Assembly (NCBI GenBank): GCA_050084985.1
Contig: JBITNC010000002.1
Location: forward strand, 6,882,001-6,946,000
DNA from: Nageia nagi
Taxonomy: Eukaryota; Pinophyta
Length of the DNA stretch: 64,000 nt
Direction of reading: 5' to 3'
Shown: in pieces, positions 45,900-58,960 of the stretch
Position numbering within the stretch: position 1 is the first letter of the stretch
Layout of the letters: each line of letters starts with the position of its first letter
Program-made: the position numbers and the translations under genes
The notes under the pieces: model-generated
The model's database searches: none
What the model was told of the DNA's origin: nothing
Seen by the model: the letters and a program-made list of their open reading frames with translations, nothing else

Positions 45900-47800
45900 A
45901 TTTTGTATTCTCAAAGGCTTTTTTTGTAATCCATAAAGTAAGCAATTTTTTTTCCAACAATTTTTAACAATAATTCAAAAAGTAAAGATGTGATGAATTG
46001 TTGAGTGTTTGCTTCCAGAGTTATCTTGGCCTATAACTCTTAATTTGTTATCGTCAAGTAAATCGTTAATTTTCTTTTTTAGAATACTACCACAATGTTT
46101 AACAAGTAAAAGATATATCATAGTAGTTCTTTAATTAGATGGATTGTTTGTGTTCCCAATTTTGTAGATAGGTATGATTGAACTTATAGTCCATTGTTTA
46201 GGAAATCCTTCTTTAAGAGGTGTTGAAAAGGATTTGGATGTAAGGTGCAAAGGTAGAGCTTCCAATTTTCAAATTTTTTGTTTTACATCCTTGGATGCCT
46301 TTGGCTTTTCTTTTTGATAGCTTCTGAATCCCATTCTTAATATCCTTAATCGAAAAGACATTCTTTTGGGTGATTTGGGAATGCTATATTATGTAAAGTG
46401 TCCCCCATATTCAAAGGGAAAGTATAAGTCTTTTTGATATAAGAGTTCCAACTATTTATATCAATTTGAAATTCAACTAGTAATTTTTTTTCCAAAATTG
46501 TTTAGGATTATGTTTGCATAGGTATGAATGTTTTCCTATTGTTGATTTAAAAATACTCATTTCTTATATTTAACCAAATTCTTAAATTATTTCATTTTAT
46601 AGTGTTTCTTTGTACTATTTTGAGCAATCTTAATATGTTGTTTAGAAACTTTGCATTTCATGTCACACAGTCTATTCATTTTTTTATGGTTATGAATGAT
46701 AAATATTTTCCAAGAATGCTTGTTGATGCAGATAGATAATTTTGAGATGAAATTATTATGTGAATTAGTTATTAAGGATATAGTTTTAGGATGTGAGTTG
46801 AATGCATCTTGGAGATCCTTTTGAAATGATTCAAGATCATTATGTTTAAGAACAATATTTCTAGCTTTGATCTTATTAGTGATAGTGTTATCTTTAATTG
46901 TAAAGTCTATTTTAAGAGTGAAAAAGACAGGTCAATGATCAAAGTCAAGTTCATAATATGTCCAAATCTCAAAGTCCAATATTTTTTTATTAAGATAAAT
47001 TAAGGAAATAATATAGTCTATATTACTATTACCATTTTTATGAATGTAAGAGAACTTATTAGATTTGGGCCAAAATTGTAAATAGTTCTCAAGAACAAGT
47101 TCATGGCAATTAATGAGCTTGATTAAATTTTTACCAAAGTTGTTCTCAATCTGATCCTTAATGATTCGAGGAACTCGTGCGTAAGGATACAATCTTCATC
47201 AAGATAAAAGGGGATTAACATTTCTAACATAATTGGTAAAAATAGTTTTTTGCAATTTATTCGAGCATTAAAATCCCAAGCAAAATTAGGTTTTATTTTT
47301 ATCTAAAATTGGCAATATCAATGTTAAGGTTATGAAAAAGAAAGTTTCTATCTATTTTTAATTTTTTGTAGAATATATATATATATATATAATTTTTTAT
47401 TCAAACCACATAAATTTGTTGGTTGGTTCACTCTTATTAATTTAAAGGAATTGGCTAGTTAAGATCTGTAATAACAAGAATTCCTCGAGAATCTTTGCCT
47501 TCGTGCTTTTTGTTCCGAATAGAGAATCATTTGAATTCATTCGTACTAGAAAGTTGATTTTTATCATATTTCCAAGTTTCAGTAAGAAAAATTACCTCTA
47601 TATTATGTGGAATCCAAGTTAAGTGAGGATCTTTTACTCCATGGAGAGCCTTGGTTATTTTAAAGGAATATCCTAATCTTTGATTTCTATTCTTTTTTAA
47701 TATTCTATTATATATAATTATAACTTTTAAATTTCCAATAAATGTTATTTTGTCATCATTTCTTGCTTCTTTTAGTTTTTGTATTTCTTTGTGCAACTCG
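45900..47800 (-). pseudogene. LINE-2 ORF2 remnant: endonuclease and start of reverse transcriptase
   Basis: From right to left: VIFLTETW (about 47580) and GILVITDLN (47480), a DFNARI-like stretch near 47270, RVPRIIKDQIENNFGK and the closing SNIDYIIS...LDFDH block (46930-47180), which together are an endonuclease of the exonuclease-endonuclease-phosphatase fold. The reverse transcriptase follows with FNTSLKEGFPKQW and IIPIYKIGNTNNPSN (46120-46230), STIHHIFTF (about 45980) and FMDYKKAFENTKYYG (45900-45945). The catalytic YADD region is not recognisable, so the copy is truncated or too decayed beyond this point. Confidence 0.75.
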
Positions 47801-49330
47801 ACTTAATCTTTAGGAATAAGATCTTCACTGATAATAATTGTTGTTCCTTTTAATTTGGGAGAGTTACAAAGAAGAATTTGTCAAAAGATAGAGGACACCT
47901 TAATACAAACTTATCTCTTCATGTTTTTTTTAATTTTTTTTCTACTCTTTCAACTTTTAAAATCTCTTTAGTATTGATTTCTAGAATTGGTTGAAGTTTG
48001 GTTTTGATCATTTCTAGTGTATCTTCTTGATCTATTTCATCTAAGCTTACTATTATTAAATTTAAAGATCATTTGGATCATTTGAAGACAATGACTTAAA
48101 TCGCATATAAGATTTAAGCAAAATCTCAATTGTGGAAAAATCTAAAGAAGATTGAAGTAAAATCCGAATTGTAGAAAGGACATAGAGGAGGTTGAACCAA
48201 AATGCAAAACAATAATAAAACATAGAGGAGATTGAAATAAAATTGTAACAATATGAAGAAGTGTAACAGAGCAAATTTATGAAACCAAATCCACCTAGAA
48301 ATGGATGAATCTTATAATGTTGGAATCTGTTTGAAGAATACTTCCCAATAATGTACCATACATAATAAAAAGAGTTATAAATCAAAAGATACAAGCTATG
48401 AAAGTTGATAGGTTTCTTTGATAGAATAAATTGAATTGGACAACCAAAGACAATATAGTAACTTGAGAAATTAACTTTTTCTATTCCAAATGACCTCAAA
48501 TTTGAATACACCACATAAATATGTAAGGTTACATGTTAAATACACCAATTCCTAGATTCTCCTATTGTTAAATGCTAAAGTATATCTTACACATTGTCAT
48601 ATTCTCGTTGGATAGTTATGTAAGGTTGACAACTATAGTTCAATGTACAAAAATAGTTACAAGAAGTTAAAAATGTCTAAGATAATGACATAAGATATCA
48701 TATGGATATTGCAAATATGGATGAAGGGTTTTTATCAACATCACATTCCAACATCATTCTTGTTTCACTTTGAATGTTTTGTTTGTCTCATTCTTTATAG
48801 AAAAAGGTTTAGAGGCGACATTATTGGAAAGAAATTTATTAGGAATTGTATCACTCATATTTTTCATTTGATCAAGTTTTTGGTTTAGGTTGGAGCAAAG
48901 GGATTCTACAAATGCAATTCTTTATTAGAGGTCTTTCATTGGTTTTAGGTTTTATTGTATGTTTTCAACTTCAATTTTTAAGTATGTTATATCTTGGTTA
49001 TTTTTTGAATGCAACAATTTGATATTTCCTTCTAATATTTGTAATACTTTCCTTAAACTAATTTATTCTTATCTTACATGTCTTAATCTAATACTAATAC
49101 CATCAATCTTATCAAATAATTTACTAAAGTGAGTGAAGTTTTGAGTCAAATGTTATAATATATCTTATGTTGTAATTTATCATTAAGACTCTTCAAAGTA
49201 ATTTTTGAATGTTTTTTGGGTTTAGAATGATCCGAAATGGATTTCAAAGTCTTAAAAAAAGTGATTTTTCAAGTTCTTAATTTTGTTTATTGTTCTCTTC
49301 CATATTAAAGAGCTCTCTTCCACAATTCTA
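47800..49330 (-). pseudogene. LINE-2 ORF1 remnant with an unexplained middle part
   Basis: A coiled-coil stretch (about 48720-49320) reads ENIQ, ESLCSNLNQKLDQMKN and similar heptads. An RNA-binding-like stretch at 47880-48060 reads LIIVSLDEIDQEDTLEMI and RDKFVLRCP, as in LINE ORF1 proteins. Between them, 48062-48700 holds a 150-codon open frame (48062-48514) of aromatic-rich sequence that resembles nothing I know, plus AAATTGTAGAAA-type short repeats. It could be an insertion into ORF1. Confidence 0.55.
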
Positions 49331-49367
49331 ATGCTTCAAACGAAAAATAAAACAGAGCTATGGTTTG

Positions 49368-51155
49368 TGTTGATCAGTATAGTGTAACCTTAAAGGGTTT
49401 AGTCTAGTCGTGTTCTCCATTGCCTGCAATGGTAGGTTCCTTGAAAGAGCAGAAGGTGGTGGGGATGCACTTGTGTTGGTTTTTTGCTCAATCTTCAGTT
49501 CATAGGTCGGTTCCTATCTATATTTAAGGTTAAAAGTAACTAAAAAGAAATGAAAGGAGAAAGAGTTATAGGAAAGAGACAAGTAAATAAAATGAGATTT
49601 AAAATAAGAAATATATAACCCGAGCATTGCAGCACATGCAGTAATCCATGGCCAAGATCAAGAATAGTAAGCTATCTTGCACTTGGGGTCTTGCAATCAC
49701 AATACACATCCATGATTTGAAAAAAACATTTCACACATAACATTCATAAAAGCAATAAACACCCACTTTGTTGCAAGAGGGCAAAACATTATCTAATTGT
49801 ATTATCATATATGAATATATCTTACAGTTTTGGGCAAATTTGCTAAAATGTCTTACCCTTTTGATCTCTAAAAGTTAGCTATTTATACATCCTTCTCCCC
49901 TTCTTAGGTGGTTGTGTTTCATTAATATACACAATTGCTCACATTGAATGAAGTAATTAAAATAGCACTATTTACAATAAATACTACAACTATGTTAGAT
50001 TACACAATGAATAGGTACCAATAACATGACTATCTAGGAATTTGCAATTTCTAAACAATCATGTCCATAGAGTCATAATCCTTCTAACATGTTGTCGACT
50101 ACTCCTTCGACCATGTAGTTGATTGAAGATGGCATTGGAGCTATCGAAATAATTATTTATCTGCAAATTGATGGGTACAATTTGGTACTATGCTCTGTCG
50201 GTTACTATCTACTTTTCTGCAACCTTTATGATCTCTACTAAAGATATCAGTAATTAGAGTAATGGTGGTTGGTAAACATTATGTCAACTTGGTTCGAGAA
50301 GAAATTACCACTATTATATGGAAATGAGTTGGTGTCGACACATTAACAGGGCCCTAAGGGTCAAACACTTAAGATAAAGTGGACTCGAGTGTTCCTTCTT
50401 ATGCATTACTCTTACCTTTGCTTAGTGGGTGCTATTTTCTTCATTCGAGCTTTGTTGATGATCTAGCTCTTCCAAGACCTGTTGATTTCAATTAAAAAAT
50501 GTGATGTCATCACTTAGAATCGATGAGCTCTATTTGATGTCTTCATAAATCTTCATTTGCCATTGCTTGTTCTGGGACCCACTAATTTCAATCAAAAATT
50601 ATGATGTCATCACTCAAAATCAATAAGTTTTGTTTGATATTTTCATAAATCTTCACCCACCATTACTTGTTCTAGGACTTGCTAATTTCAATCAAAAATT
50701 ATGATATCATCACTTAGAATCGACAAGCTCTATTAAATGTCTTGGATCTGAATTTATACAACTCCCAAATATTTGTATTAACAATTCTTGGATATTCATA
50801 TTTACAATTCTCGGATACTCTAAGGGAATGAATATAACTCTCGAACACTTGTATTTACAATTCTCAAGCACTCTAAGAGAAAGAAAATAACTCTCAAACA
50901 CTTTTATTTACAATTTTTGAGCACTCTAAGAGAAAGAAAATAACTCCTGAACATTTGTATTTACAATTTTTAGACACTTTAAGAGAAAGAAAATAGCTCC
51001 CAAACACTCTTATTTACAATTCTTGAGCACTCTAAGAGAAAGAAAATAACTTCCAGACACTCTTAAGAGAAAGAAATGAGAATAGAAGAAATTGATAAGA
51101 ATAAAAGAATAATTTTGTATTACCTCGATTTAGAGTGTAATTATGAAAGAATACA
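49368..51155 (-). repeat. 3' LTR of the gypsy element (1788 bp)
   Basis: On the plus strand it starts TGTTGATC and ends GAATACA, keeping the TG and CA termini. It contains a repeat of about 105 bp (50485-50730, two to three copies around TGATGTCATCACT) and a 53-bp tandem repeat (50790-51070, about five copies around CTCTAAGAGAAAGAAAATAAC). No clear polypurine tract precedes it. Confidence 0.9.
50790..51070 (-). repeat. 53-bp tandem repeat in the 3' LTR
   Basis: Units contain CTCTAAGAGAAAGAAAATAA, CTCNNNAACACTTNTATTTA and CAATTCTYGAGCA. There are about five copies here and about eight in the 5' LTR (about 63060-63500), which accounts for most of the length difference between the LTRs. Confidence 0.85.
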
Positions 51156-51569
51156 ATCTTCTGATAGCTCTTTGGGGTCTCTGCCCGTTGGAGAATGGAA
51201 CCCTTTACTTACTGCTTTTAGTAGCTTGTTCAGAGGTAGACTTGGTAGAGGTCTCAGCTATTGGAATCAGCTCTACCAGAAGGAATGAGTGCATCTTTTT
51301 ATTTAGATCTCTAAGATCTTTATAGTCAATTTGCAATTAGACAGGGAATGTCTTAATCTTCACTGTATCTACTTTAAACCCTGTTAGAATAGCATGCAAA
51401 AATCTTGCAATTACTTCCTGAGCGAACTCATTTATTTGTTGTAAATCTAATATTTACTTCTTAGAAAAGAACTATTCAAGAAATTGAGTGGTAATAGCTA
51501 CCCAACTGGTAGCACTACCCTATACATTTTGTTCTTCTCATAATTTGGAAGCTTTTATCTCAATTAAAG
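51156..51569 (-). other. Gypsy sequence between extra coding region and 3' LTR
   Basis: Non-coding on the element's strand. A 70-codon plus-strand frame here runs out of the LTR and has no known motif. Confidence 0.5.
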
Positions 51570-54500
51570 AATTTGTTAATAAATCCTAGCTCTGTTGTTA
51601 GCTTATGCTTATCAATATCCATATTGAACACCAAATTTTAGAGTTCACATATGTCTCGAATCCTCCTTAGATACAACTATCTTGGTTTGGGAGTGATTGC
51701 TGCTATGTCTTTTTCAATCAAGATGCTTAAATAAGCCTGGATTTTTTCTAAGACTATCTTGGGTGTGTTTAGAGCTAGCTGATGGAGAGTGGTTTGAATG
51801 TGGAACTACTTGATTTCTTGTATTGTTTGTTCCTTCAGTAGATGCAAGTGTGATAATGTTATCATTCTATCTTCAACTTGCTCCACTAAGGATTTTCTAA
51901 AGTTCTTTACCAGCAATAACAACTTTTAATTATCATCAGATAAAACTTTATTCATTGCAATGATATTTTGTAGCTCTACCTTAACCTGCTTGACCTTCTG
52001 AGCATCAATGACTGTAGCCTAAGCTTTGAGATCTTGTATTGTTTGATTTATAGCATCTAGCTTAGCTTTTGTTGTTGTTATGCTCTTGTCAAATTTTGAC
52101 TTTTGCTTATCAAGCTTTGCAATCAAGTCTCTATTTTTATTCTACAACTCAACTACTATTTTATATTTAAGGGAGCAGTCTTTCTTATACTGATCTATTT
52201 TTTTGTTTAATTTTTCTATCTTAATCTCTATTGCTTAAAGACTTTTTTCGACTACCATTGAAGTATTTACTAGGAATCTTGACTAGTCAATTGTTGGTGC
52301 ACTCTGCATATTTACATCAATTATAGCTATGGGAGAAGTGTCCAATTACCCTTGTTTGAAAGGCATGTATGCTATTTTAATATCTCTCATTTCTGTCACC
52401 TTGCTCAAAATTCTCGACTGTTGCTCAGAGAGCATAGGAGGCTTATTAACAAAAAAAATTTAATCAATGGGCTTTACAATTTATGTAGAAAAAATAGATT
52501 TTATCTTCTCTTGTGAGGCTGTAGGAATCAAAGAATGGGGAGGAGTAATTCCACCTGAAGTAGATATCACAACCTATTGGGTGGGTTGTGACTATCGAGA
52601 AGTTGTCAAGTCTTGAACTTTTATTTCTTCCTCTACCTCTTCCATGACCTTGTCTTTATTATCAGCTTTATCCATAGGGTCAAAGTCTTTCTTCTTTCCA
52701 AATTCATCATCATCTCCTGATCCTCCTCCAGGTGTAGCTATTACAGATGTATTGGCTCCAAGTATGCTTCCCTTGCCTTGTTAAGTTTGTGTTTGCTCTT
52801 TTTTTCAGAGTTTATTCTTGCACTTGAGCTCCTTATGTAGCACTAGTGTCTGCATCTTGCAGCTCTCGTAACTCTTTTGTATTAAAAATCTTTGCCTCTT
52901 TTGCCACTACCTTTGGAATTTCTTTTGTAACCTTTGAAGGTGGAGGTATAGTCATTTGTGATTGTGACCTTATCGTAGTGGTGCGGAGCTTTTTTACAGG
53001 CCTCTCTTCTTTCTTTGGGTTTGTTATTTTTGAGCAAGGGTTTGAATTTTTCTTTTCTTCTTTGGAGAAGGCTCCCAAGAAGAGGTGGTAGCATTTGAAG
53101 GATTTTGCTCTCCCATATTTGAAAGCTCAACCATGTTGGATGATTGTCCTACCTATACTAGCCTTGCTTCTATAGCAGATGTTCCTTGAAAATGAAGAGG
53201 AAGGGGCTGTCCCAACTTTAAAAAGGGATCTTTGACATATTCAACCTCCCAATACTTTTCATATTTGAATTTCTCAAATAATTCACTCTTTATGTGGTGA
53301 ATTTTTATTGTATACTTAAATCTAAACTTTGTAAAATAATAAATTTTATTAAGACCCGACTTAAGATTTGCTAACTAGGTGAGAACTTCTAGGTTGAGGA
53401 TAAAATCTTATCGCTTATTTTTTCAATTTTTGAATTTTCTTATCCCTTCAAGGGCCATCAAAGCCTTATTCAAGGGTTTGAACTCCCAATTAAGGTACAC
53501 TTCTACCTCTTGTTCAATTTTATTTACAAAATATTCTATATGAGGCCTACTCTCATGGATAAAAGTTGAACATTTTTTGCTTTACCTTATTACTTGGGTC
53601 ATTTCTCTTAAAGGGTCATACATCCATGGAACTTTCACCATATCTAATTTAAAATTTTGTACAATAAATTCAACTATACTATATTTACATCCTATTTTTA
53701 AAAGAGTAAAATTTTTAGTAGAAGCCGATATATCTACAATAGATTTAAAATTACCTTTGGACCCATATTTGGTCTCTATGGCATAAATTTGCCTTTCCAT
53801 TTCTATTGAGTACAACTAGGGGTTACATACTTAGGTAATAAAAAAGTTTCTCAAAATACTCATACCTGATTATTACGGTATGATCTCTTAAGAAGTACTA
53901 GTCATCGATTTTGTTTCCTACTTGTAGCTCAGATTGTACTTTTATGTAGTCTACTAGGGAGTTTTTCAATCAAAATTTGTACTGTTGTTGCATAGAACTT
54001 GTCCATGAACTCATAGTACAATTTATGTAACTTACTCAAAATTATTACCATCAAGTCGATTGGTACTTGTGCAGCATTGGGACTCATCAATTGAACTGGT
54101 AGCCCTGCTTCTATAAGTTTGTCAAGATTTTGATGGGCAAAGAGCCACCAAAGATATGAGGAGTGTTTGAAGTTTGATTTTTCAATTTTGAACAAATACT
54201 TCTTTATTTTATTGGTAATGAAAGTTGAAAAGTCATAGCAAACATGAGCTTTTGTAATATTGTAAGCCATATGTACCATGGCTTCATCTACTTCAATCTA
54301 GGTTCTCTTTCTTAGAATAATTACCAATGCCTGCAATACTTCTCTATCTTTTTTTCTTATAAATAAGGCTATTTGATAGCTTGGCCATAGTTAGGCCTTC
54401 CTACTGTCTTGATATCTTCTGCTAATTTAGCTCACCATCTCATCTTGATTGAAATAGACATCATTCTTTTCTTTTTTTAAATCAATTCATTTCTTCATAT

Positions 54501-55330
54501 GAAAAGTCCAATCAACTAGAAAAGCAAAAGCTTGGATGATGGAATCAAGAGAGTAATCCAGTACTACTTCAAACTTTGGCTCTGATGCATCTCCCTCTTC
54601 TAGGTTCTTGAACATTCCTATCTGGTAACCCTTCTAGTGATATATGTGTGCTAATGAATATAACAACTTGGGGTAAGTAAATTACTCATAGGGCACATAA
54701 TAAGCTAAGCATTGGTCAATCATGATGTCCCTTTTTGAATGGGCCAATGCCTTCTCTTTTTTGGTGACCGCAGGTGTCATGTGCTGTAGAAGAATGCAGC
54801 TAGGGTTGGCTCTCCATGTGTCTAGGTGATTGATCACCCCCATCTCAATCCAGTTTACTTTTAGGGCATTCTTAAGATATTCTTCTTACATGGTTAGAAG
54901 GTCAACGTTGACTTAATCTATTGTTGCTACCAAGGATGATTAAGAAGTTGCCATGATATCAACACTCTTTCTTGAACCTCTGATTATCATTTGAAAATAA
55001 TAATTTAAGCTATGCAAGGTCCTGCAACTTTCTATCTCTTGAATCAATTTGGTTTTGAAATCTATAAGTTTTAAATGCTCTAAAAACTTGTGTGCTTGAA
55101 ATCAGTTAAGTGTTGAAATAGAGGGTATGGTGGAAATTTTATTCGTCCAAGGTTGGTGAGATTTCCATTAATGGTAATTAATATTTGAGGATCTCGAGAC
55201 CCACACATTGTACGGATTGAGCTGACATAAGTTGGATAAGTAGTTTCAAAGTATGCCAACCTCAATTTGTAGTACTTGCATGATGGTTTGTGAAATTTGA
55301 TAAATTCTTTCCTTAAATGCTATCTTATTT
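51570..55330 (-). pseudogene. Extra long coding region downstream of integrase
   Basis: Nearly 3.8 kb between integrase and the 3' LTR is coding-like on the element's strand, with stops and frame changes. In order: LRLAYFETTYPTYVSSI (about 55200-55260), a stretch with FAFLVDWTFHM (about 54500), a well-kept 116-codon piece (53929-54279) with MAYNITKAHVCYDF and HSSYLWWLFAHQNLDKL, a piece with MYDPLREM (about 53610-53815), a lysine/serine-rich basic stretch (52833-53130, EERPVKKLRTTT), and a C-terminal coiled coil (about 51700-52400, IEKLNKKIDQYKKDC and similar). Related long proteins accompany this type of Tat element in plants. The function is unknown, and I see no signal peptide or membrane segment that would make it an envelope protein. 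Confidence 0.6.
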
Positions 55331-55539
55331 AGTTGATGGTTGAGTAGTGCATCGACATTAACTCTTGGTCAAATTGAATTAATGTTGAACATTAATGGCT
55401 ATCTACTTTTTGAGAACTATGTGCAGAAGATGTACAAGTCCCTCTCTTTTTTTTTGAAAACTATTTACAATATACATTGCTTGGTGGGTACTACAAGATT
55501 ATCTCATCATTTAGTAATATTTCAAATAGATTCCATTGA

Positions 55540-56750
55540 TGGGAACAGGTAATTCCTAGGACCCTATAATATCTTGTAGTTTGAATGCATTACTTTGCAT
55601 GGCTTAAGTGATGATGTAAGGTACGCTCCAAAGAGAATCAAAATTTTGATGTTTTTTGAGCTTTGCTCTTTCCTTATCCCATTTGAGGATAATATCACCT
55701 AGTTCAAACTTCACTTGAGAAGATTTTTTCTTATCAAACCACTTCTTGATAATGTGCTGATGATGTTGGAATGATTTATATGCTTTATTTCAATCTTCCT
55801 CCAATTTTAAGAGCTAACTATACGTAGATTGTAGTGGCTCAAAGTGATGGTCTTCCATTTCTTCCAAGATTTTCAATGCTGGTAACTCCATATGTATTGG
55901 CAACATAAGTCTTTTGCCATATACAAATGCATATGAGAATGTCTTTATTATTGATTTTATGCTAATCTTGTCTACCCATAATGCAAAGTCTAATTGTGTA
56001 GGCCATTGTTTGGGATTCCCTTCAATTATTCTCTTGATGATTTGAGTTAGATTTTTGTTAGTTGATTCAGATAACACATTACCTTATGGGTAATAGTTTG
56101 AAGAGAATAACCAGTATACTCCATATTAAGTCATAAATCTTGATAAATTACCTCCAATAAATACTAGGCCATTATCTGATACAATAGTTTGTGGGATTTC
56201 AAAGCAAGTGATTATCTTTTTATTCATTCCTATTATCACTTCTTGATTTTCATTTTTACATGGTATAGCCTCTGACCATTTAGTGAAGTAATCTATTGCA
56301 GTCAATAAACTTATGGCTTATTGAAGAATTTGGATTTATAACACCAATGAAGTCCATACCCCATTGTTGAAAGGGTTCTTTGACTACCATAGGTTTAAGA
56401 GGCGTTATAGCTTATCTCCTCTTTCCCACAAATCTGTTACATTTGTCATATTCCTAAGCAATCTTGAATAAATCTTGAAACATAGTGGGCCAATAATATC
56501 TAGCTTGTAATACTTCTGCTACTATAGTTGGTCCACTGTAATGCCCGCCAAAGAATATGTAATGAAATTCATGCAATATTCTATGATATTCATCTTGAGT
56601 CACACATCTTAGTAGGGTTTGATCAAAATTATTTTTGTACAGACAATCATCTATCATGATAAACTTGAGGGCATGCAACTTGAATCTCCTTCTTTGAAAT
56701 CTATCCAAAGCTTCAAGGCACCTACCGATTTGGAAATAAAACATGATTTA
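55540..56750 (-). pseudogene. Gypsy integrase remnant
   Basis: The zinc-binding N-terminus is at 56454-56744 (HRILHEFHYIFFGGHYSG, then ARYYWPTM and a CNRF remnant). The core follows near 56250-56400 (QQWGMDFIGVI holds the first acidic residue) and is badly broken. The C-terminal part at about 55560-55760 keeps FELGDIILKWDKERAK and FDSLWSVPYIIT, a GPF-type tail with the glycine changed to valine. Several stops. Confidence 0.8.
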
Positions 56751-56779
56751 TTTAATCTAATCACTTTCTTGATTGAGTT

Positions 56780-58160
56780 GTTATTCATCTTTCATAAAAG
56801 TAATCATATGTGAAGCTTCAGCTATATTTTCACAAAAAATCCTACCTCTGATCAACTTGGTTGGCTTAATTTTTATATCATATTCTATTATTTTAATAAT
56901 CCAACTAACCTTTCTTTCACCTAAATTTCCTTGTATAATATAATTTCTTACATCTAGATGTATAGTAAATACAAAGATCCTGTTATGGGAGACACTGTTA
57001 TGGGAGACATAACGCTTGAATTTTTTAAGCTCTTTCATTATGAAAAATACTTATTTTTCAATAAATGAGTACCTTTGCTAGCATTGATGTAGTGTTTGAT
57101 TATGAAAGGTAATCGGATGTTCTTTATTGTTGTCATCCTTTTGTGTTAGAATTGTAGCAATACTTCCATCTACTCCATATGCATACATGATGAAATCTTT
57201 TACCATATCAAGATTTTTAAGCACAGGAGCTTCTGTTATAGCCTTTTTTATTTTTTTGAAGGTTACTTTTACTTCATATGACCAAGCAAATACAACATCT
57301 TTCTTTAGCATTGAAGTGATTGGGGATACAATCTCTGAAAAATTATTGATAAATTTTTTAACAAAATTGATTTGGCCAAGGAAAAATTGTAAGGCCTTCT
57401 TGTTGGAGGGAAGTGGCAATGCTTCTATAGCTTATACTCTATCTAGATTGATTGCTAGTCTCTCTTTTGAGACAATGTGACTAAGTAAATTTTCTTGGTT
57501 GACCATAAAAATTGATTTTTTTGGATTTATTAAAATGCCAAATTTCATGCATCTTTCAAAGACTTATCTTAGATGTTCCAGGTGATCATTTCTACTTTTA
57601 AAGAAGACTATGATATCATCTAGATAGATTAGTATAATCTTATTTATTAGTTCACCAAATGCATGATCCATGGCTCTTTGAAAGGTAGCTCCCACATTAG
57701 AAAGATCAAATGGCATTCTTTGAAAAGCAAATGTCTCCTATTTAGTTGTAAATGTAATTTTGAATTGATCTTCATCTTTCATCCAAATCTAGTTAAATCT
57801 TAAGTAACTATCAATGATTGAAAAATAGAAAGCTCCAACTACTGTATGTAGGATTTGCTCCATAGAAGGGAGAGGATAATTATCTTTAAGAGACATTTTA
57901 TTTAAATTTTTGAAATTAACATAGAGTCTGATTTTTTCACTTTTCCTTCTAATAGAAACTAGATTTGCAACCCAAGAAGAATGCTTGATAGGATAAATAA
58001 TTTTAGAATCAAGTAGCTTGATTAACTCTTATTTCATAGCTTTTTCAATTTTTAGGTTGACTAGTCTTTATTTTTGCCTGTATGATTTGACATCTAGTTC
58101 AAGTTCAATTATGTGTTAGATGACACTCTTGTCATATGTCTTGAGATCATCATAAATTCA
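56780..58160 (-). pseudogene. Gypsy reverse transcriptase and RNase H remnant
   Basis: The reverse transcriptase (about 57480-58120) keeps IYPIKHSSWVANLVSIRRKS, KDNYPLPSMEQIL, FQRMPFDLSNVGATFQRAMD and the catalytic YLDDIIVF (about 57625). The connection FFLGQINFVKKFINNFSEI and RNase H (56780-57419) follow, with APVLKNLDMVKDFIMYA and HPITFHNQTL. Some stops (for example near 57740, 57785 and 57570) interrupt it. Residue patterns are those of plant Tat elements. Confidence 0.88.
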
Positions 58161-58559
58161 CGTAATAACTTGAAAAAACTTATGATAAATTTGATACATA
58201 ACAATTTTTTCTATATCAGAATATTTTGAACCAACTTTTATATACTTCTCAGGTTCTACTTCTAACTCAACATAATTTTCCTTTATGATGGTCAAAGACT
58301 TAGCCTTTTGGACATCTTTTGAAAAAAACAGTCTTTCAAAAGAGAGCAATCCTTTTGTATAACATTGTTTCTGAGTTGAATAATATTTGATCCTTGAAAA
58401 CAATTAGATATTTTTTGAATACCAAAAGTGTGAGCCATTGCTTCATCCATGAGGAAGTTCATAATATGCTCATCGAAGTTGAATACTTGCTAAAAGTTTG
58501 TAGCATCAGGTACTGAAGGCATACATTAAACTTTGACTCCAAGAGCTCTTCTTTTATAA

Positions 58560-58960
58560 TGAGCAAGATTATAACGTGCCCCTCTTCTAACAAGTGCATC
58601 AACTATTTGATTGTACCTTCTAAGAATAGATATAAAATTGATAGCCAAAAATGATTTCAATAAATTCCACACTCTATTCCTATAATTCTTTAGATAATGA
58701 TGTTTTGCATTAATTTAATTTCTGATCTGCTTAATGACCAGTTTTGAATCACCATGTACAATCAGGCACTTGATGTCTATACTGATTGCTTTAGATAACC
58801 TTGAATAAAGGGCTTCATACTCAACAACATTATTTGTACAAGTCTATGTGAATCGAAAAGAGAATCTTTTGGTATTTCTTTTTGAAGATTTGAACACCAC
58901 TCCAACTCCACATCCATGTTTACATTGGGATCCATCAAAATACATCATCTATATCTCATG
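58560..58960 (-). pseudogene. Archaeal-like RNase H domain upstream of reverse transcriptase
   Basis: A second RNase H of the RVT_3 or archaeal type lies between protease and reverse transcriptase. Its four acidic positions are visible in order: MYFDGSQCKHGCGVGVVF (about 58900-58950), NNVVEYEALYSRL (about 58800-58840), VHGDSKLVIKQI (about 58740-58775) and NQIVDAL (about 58595-58620). Two stops interrupt it. In many Tat elements this domain is described after the main RNase H; here it is before the reverse transcriptase. Confidence 0.8.

Larger units (their letters stand above)
45860..49330 (-). mobile_element. LINE-2: decayed non-LTR retrotransposon, different from LINE-1
   Basis: Read on the minus strand, the element has a coiled-coil and RNA-binding-like ORF1, an endonuclease and a truncated reverse transcriptase. 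Its motifs differ from LINE-1 (LLGDFNARI, FMDYKKAFE), so it is a separate family. Stops and frameshifts are many. The gypsy element at 49368 lies just upstream of its ORF1, so more of its 5' end may lie beyond 63595. Ends are approximate. Confidence 0.7.

Noticed and set aside
52846-53091. 81-codon plus-strand frame as a gene
   Set aside because: It is the complement of the basic, lysine-rich part of the extra gypsy coding region.
51560-55330. Envelope gene in the gypsy element
   Set aside because: Position fits, but I see no signal peptide, membrane anchor or cleavage site; the product is basic and coiled-coil.
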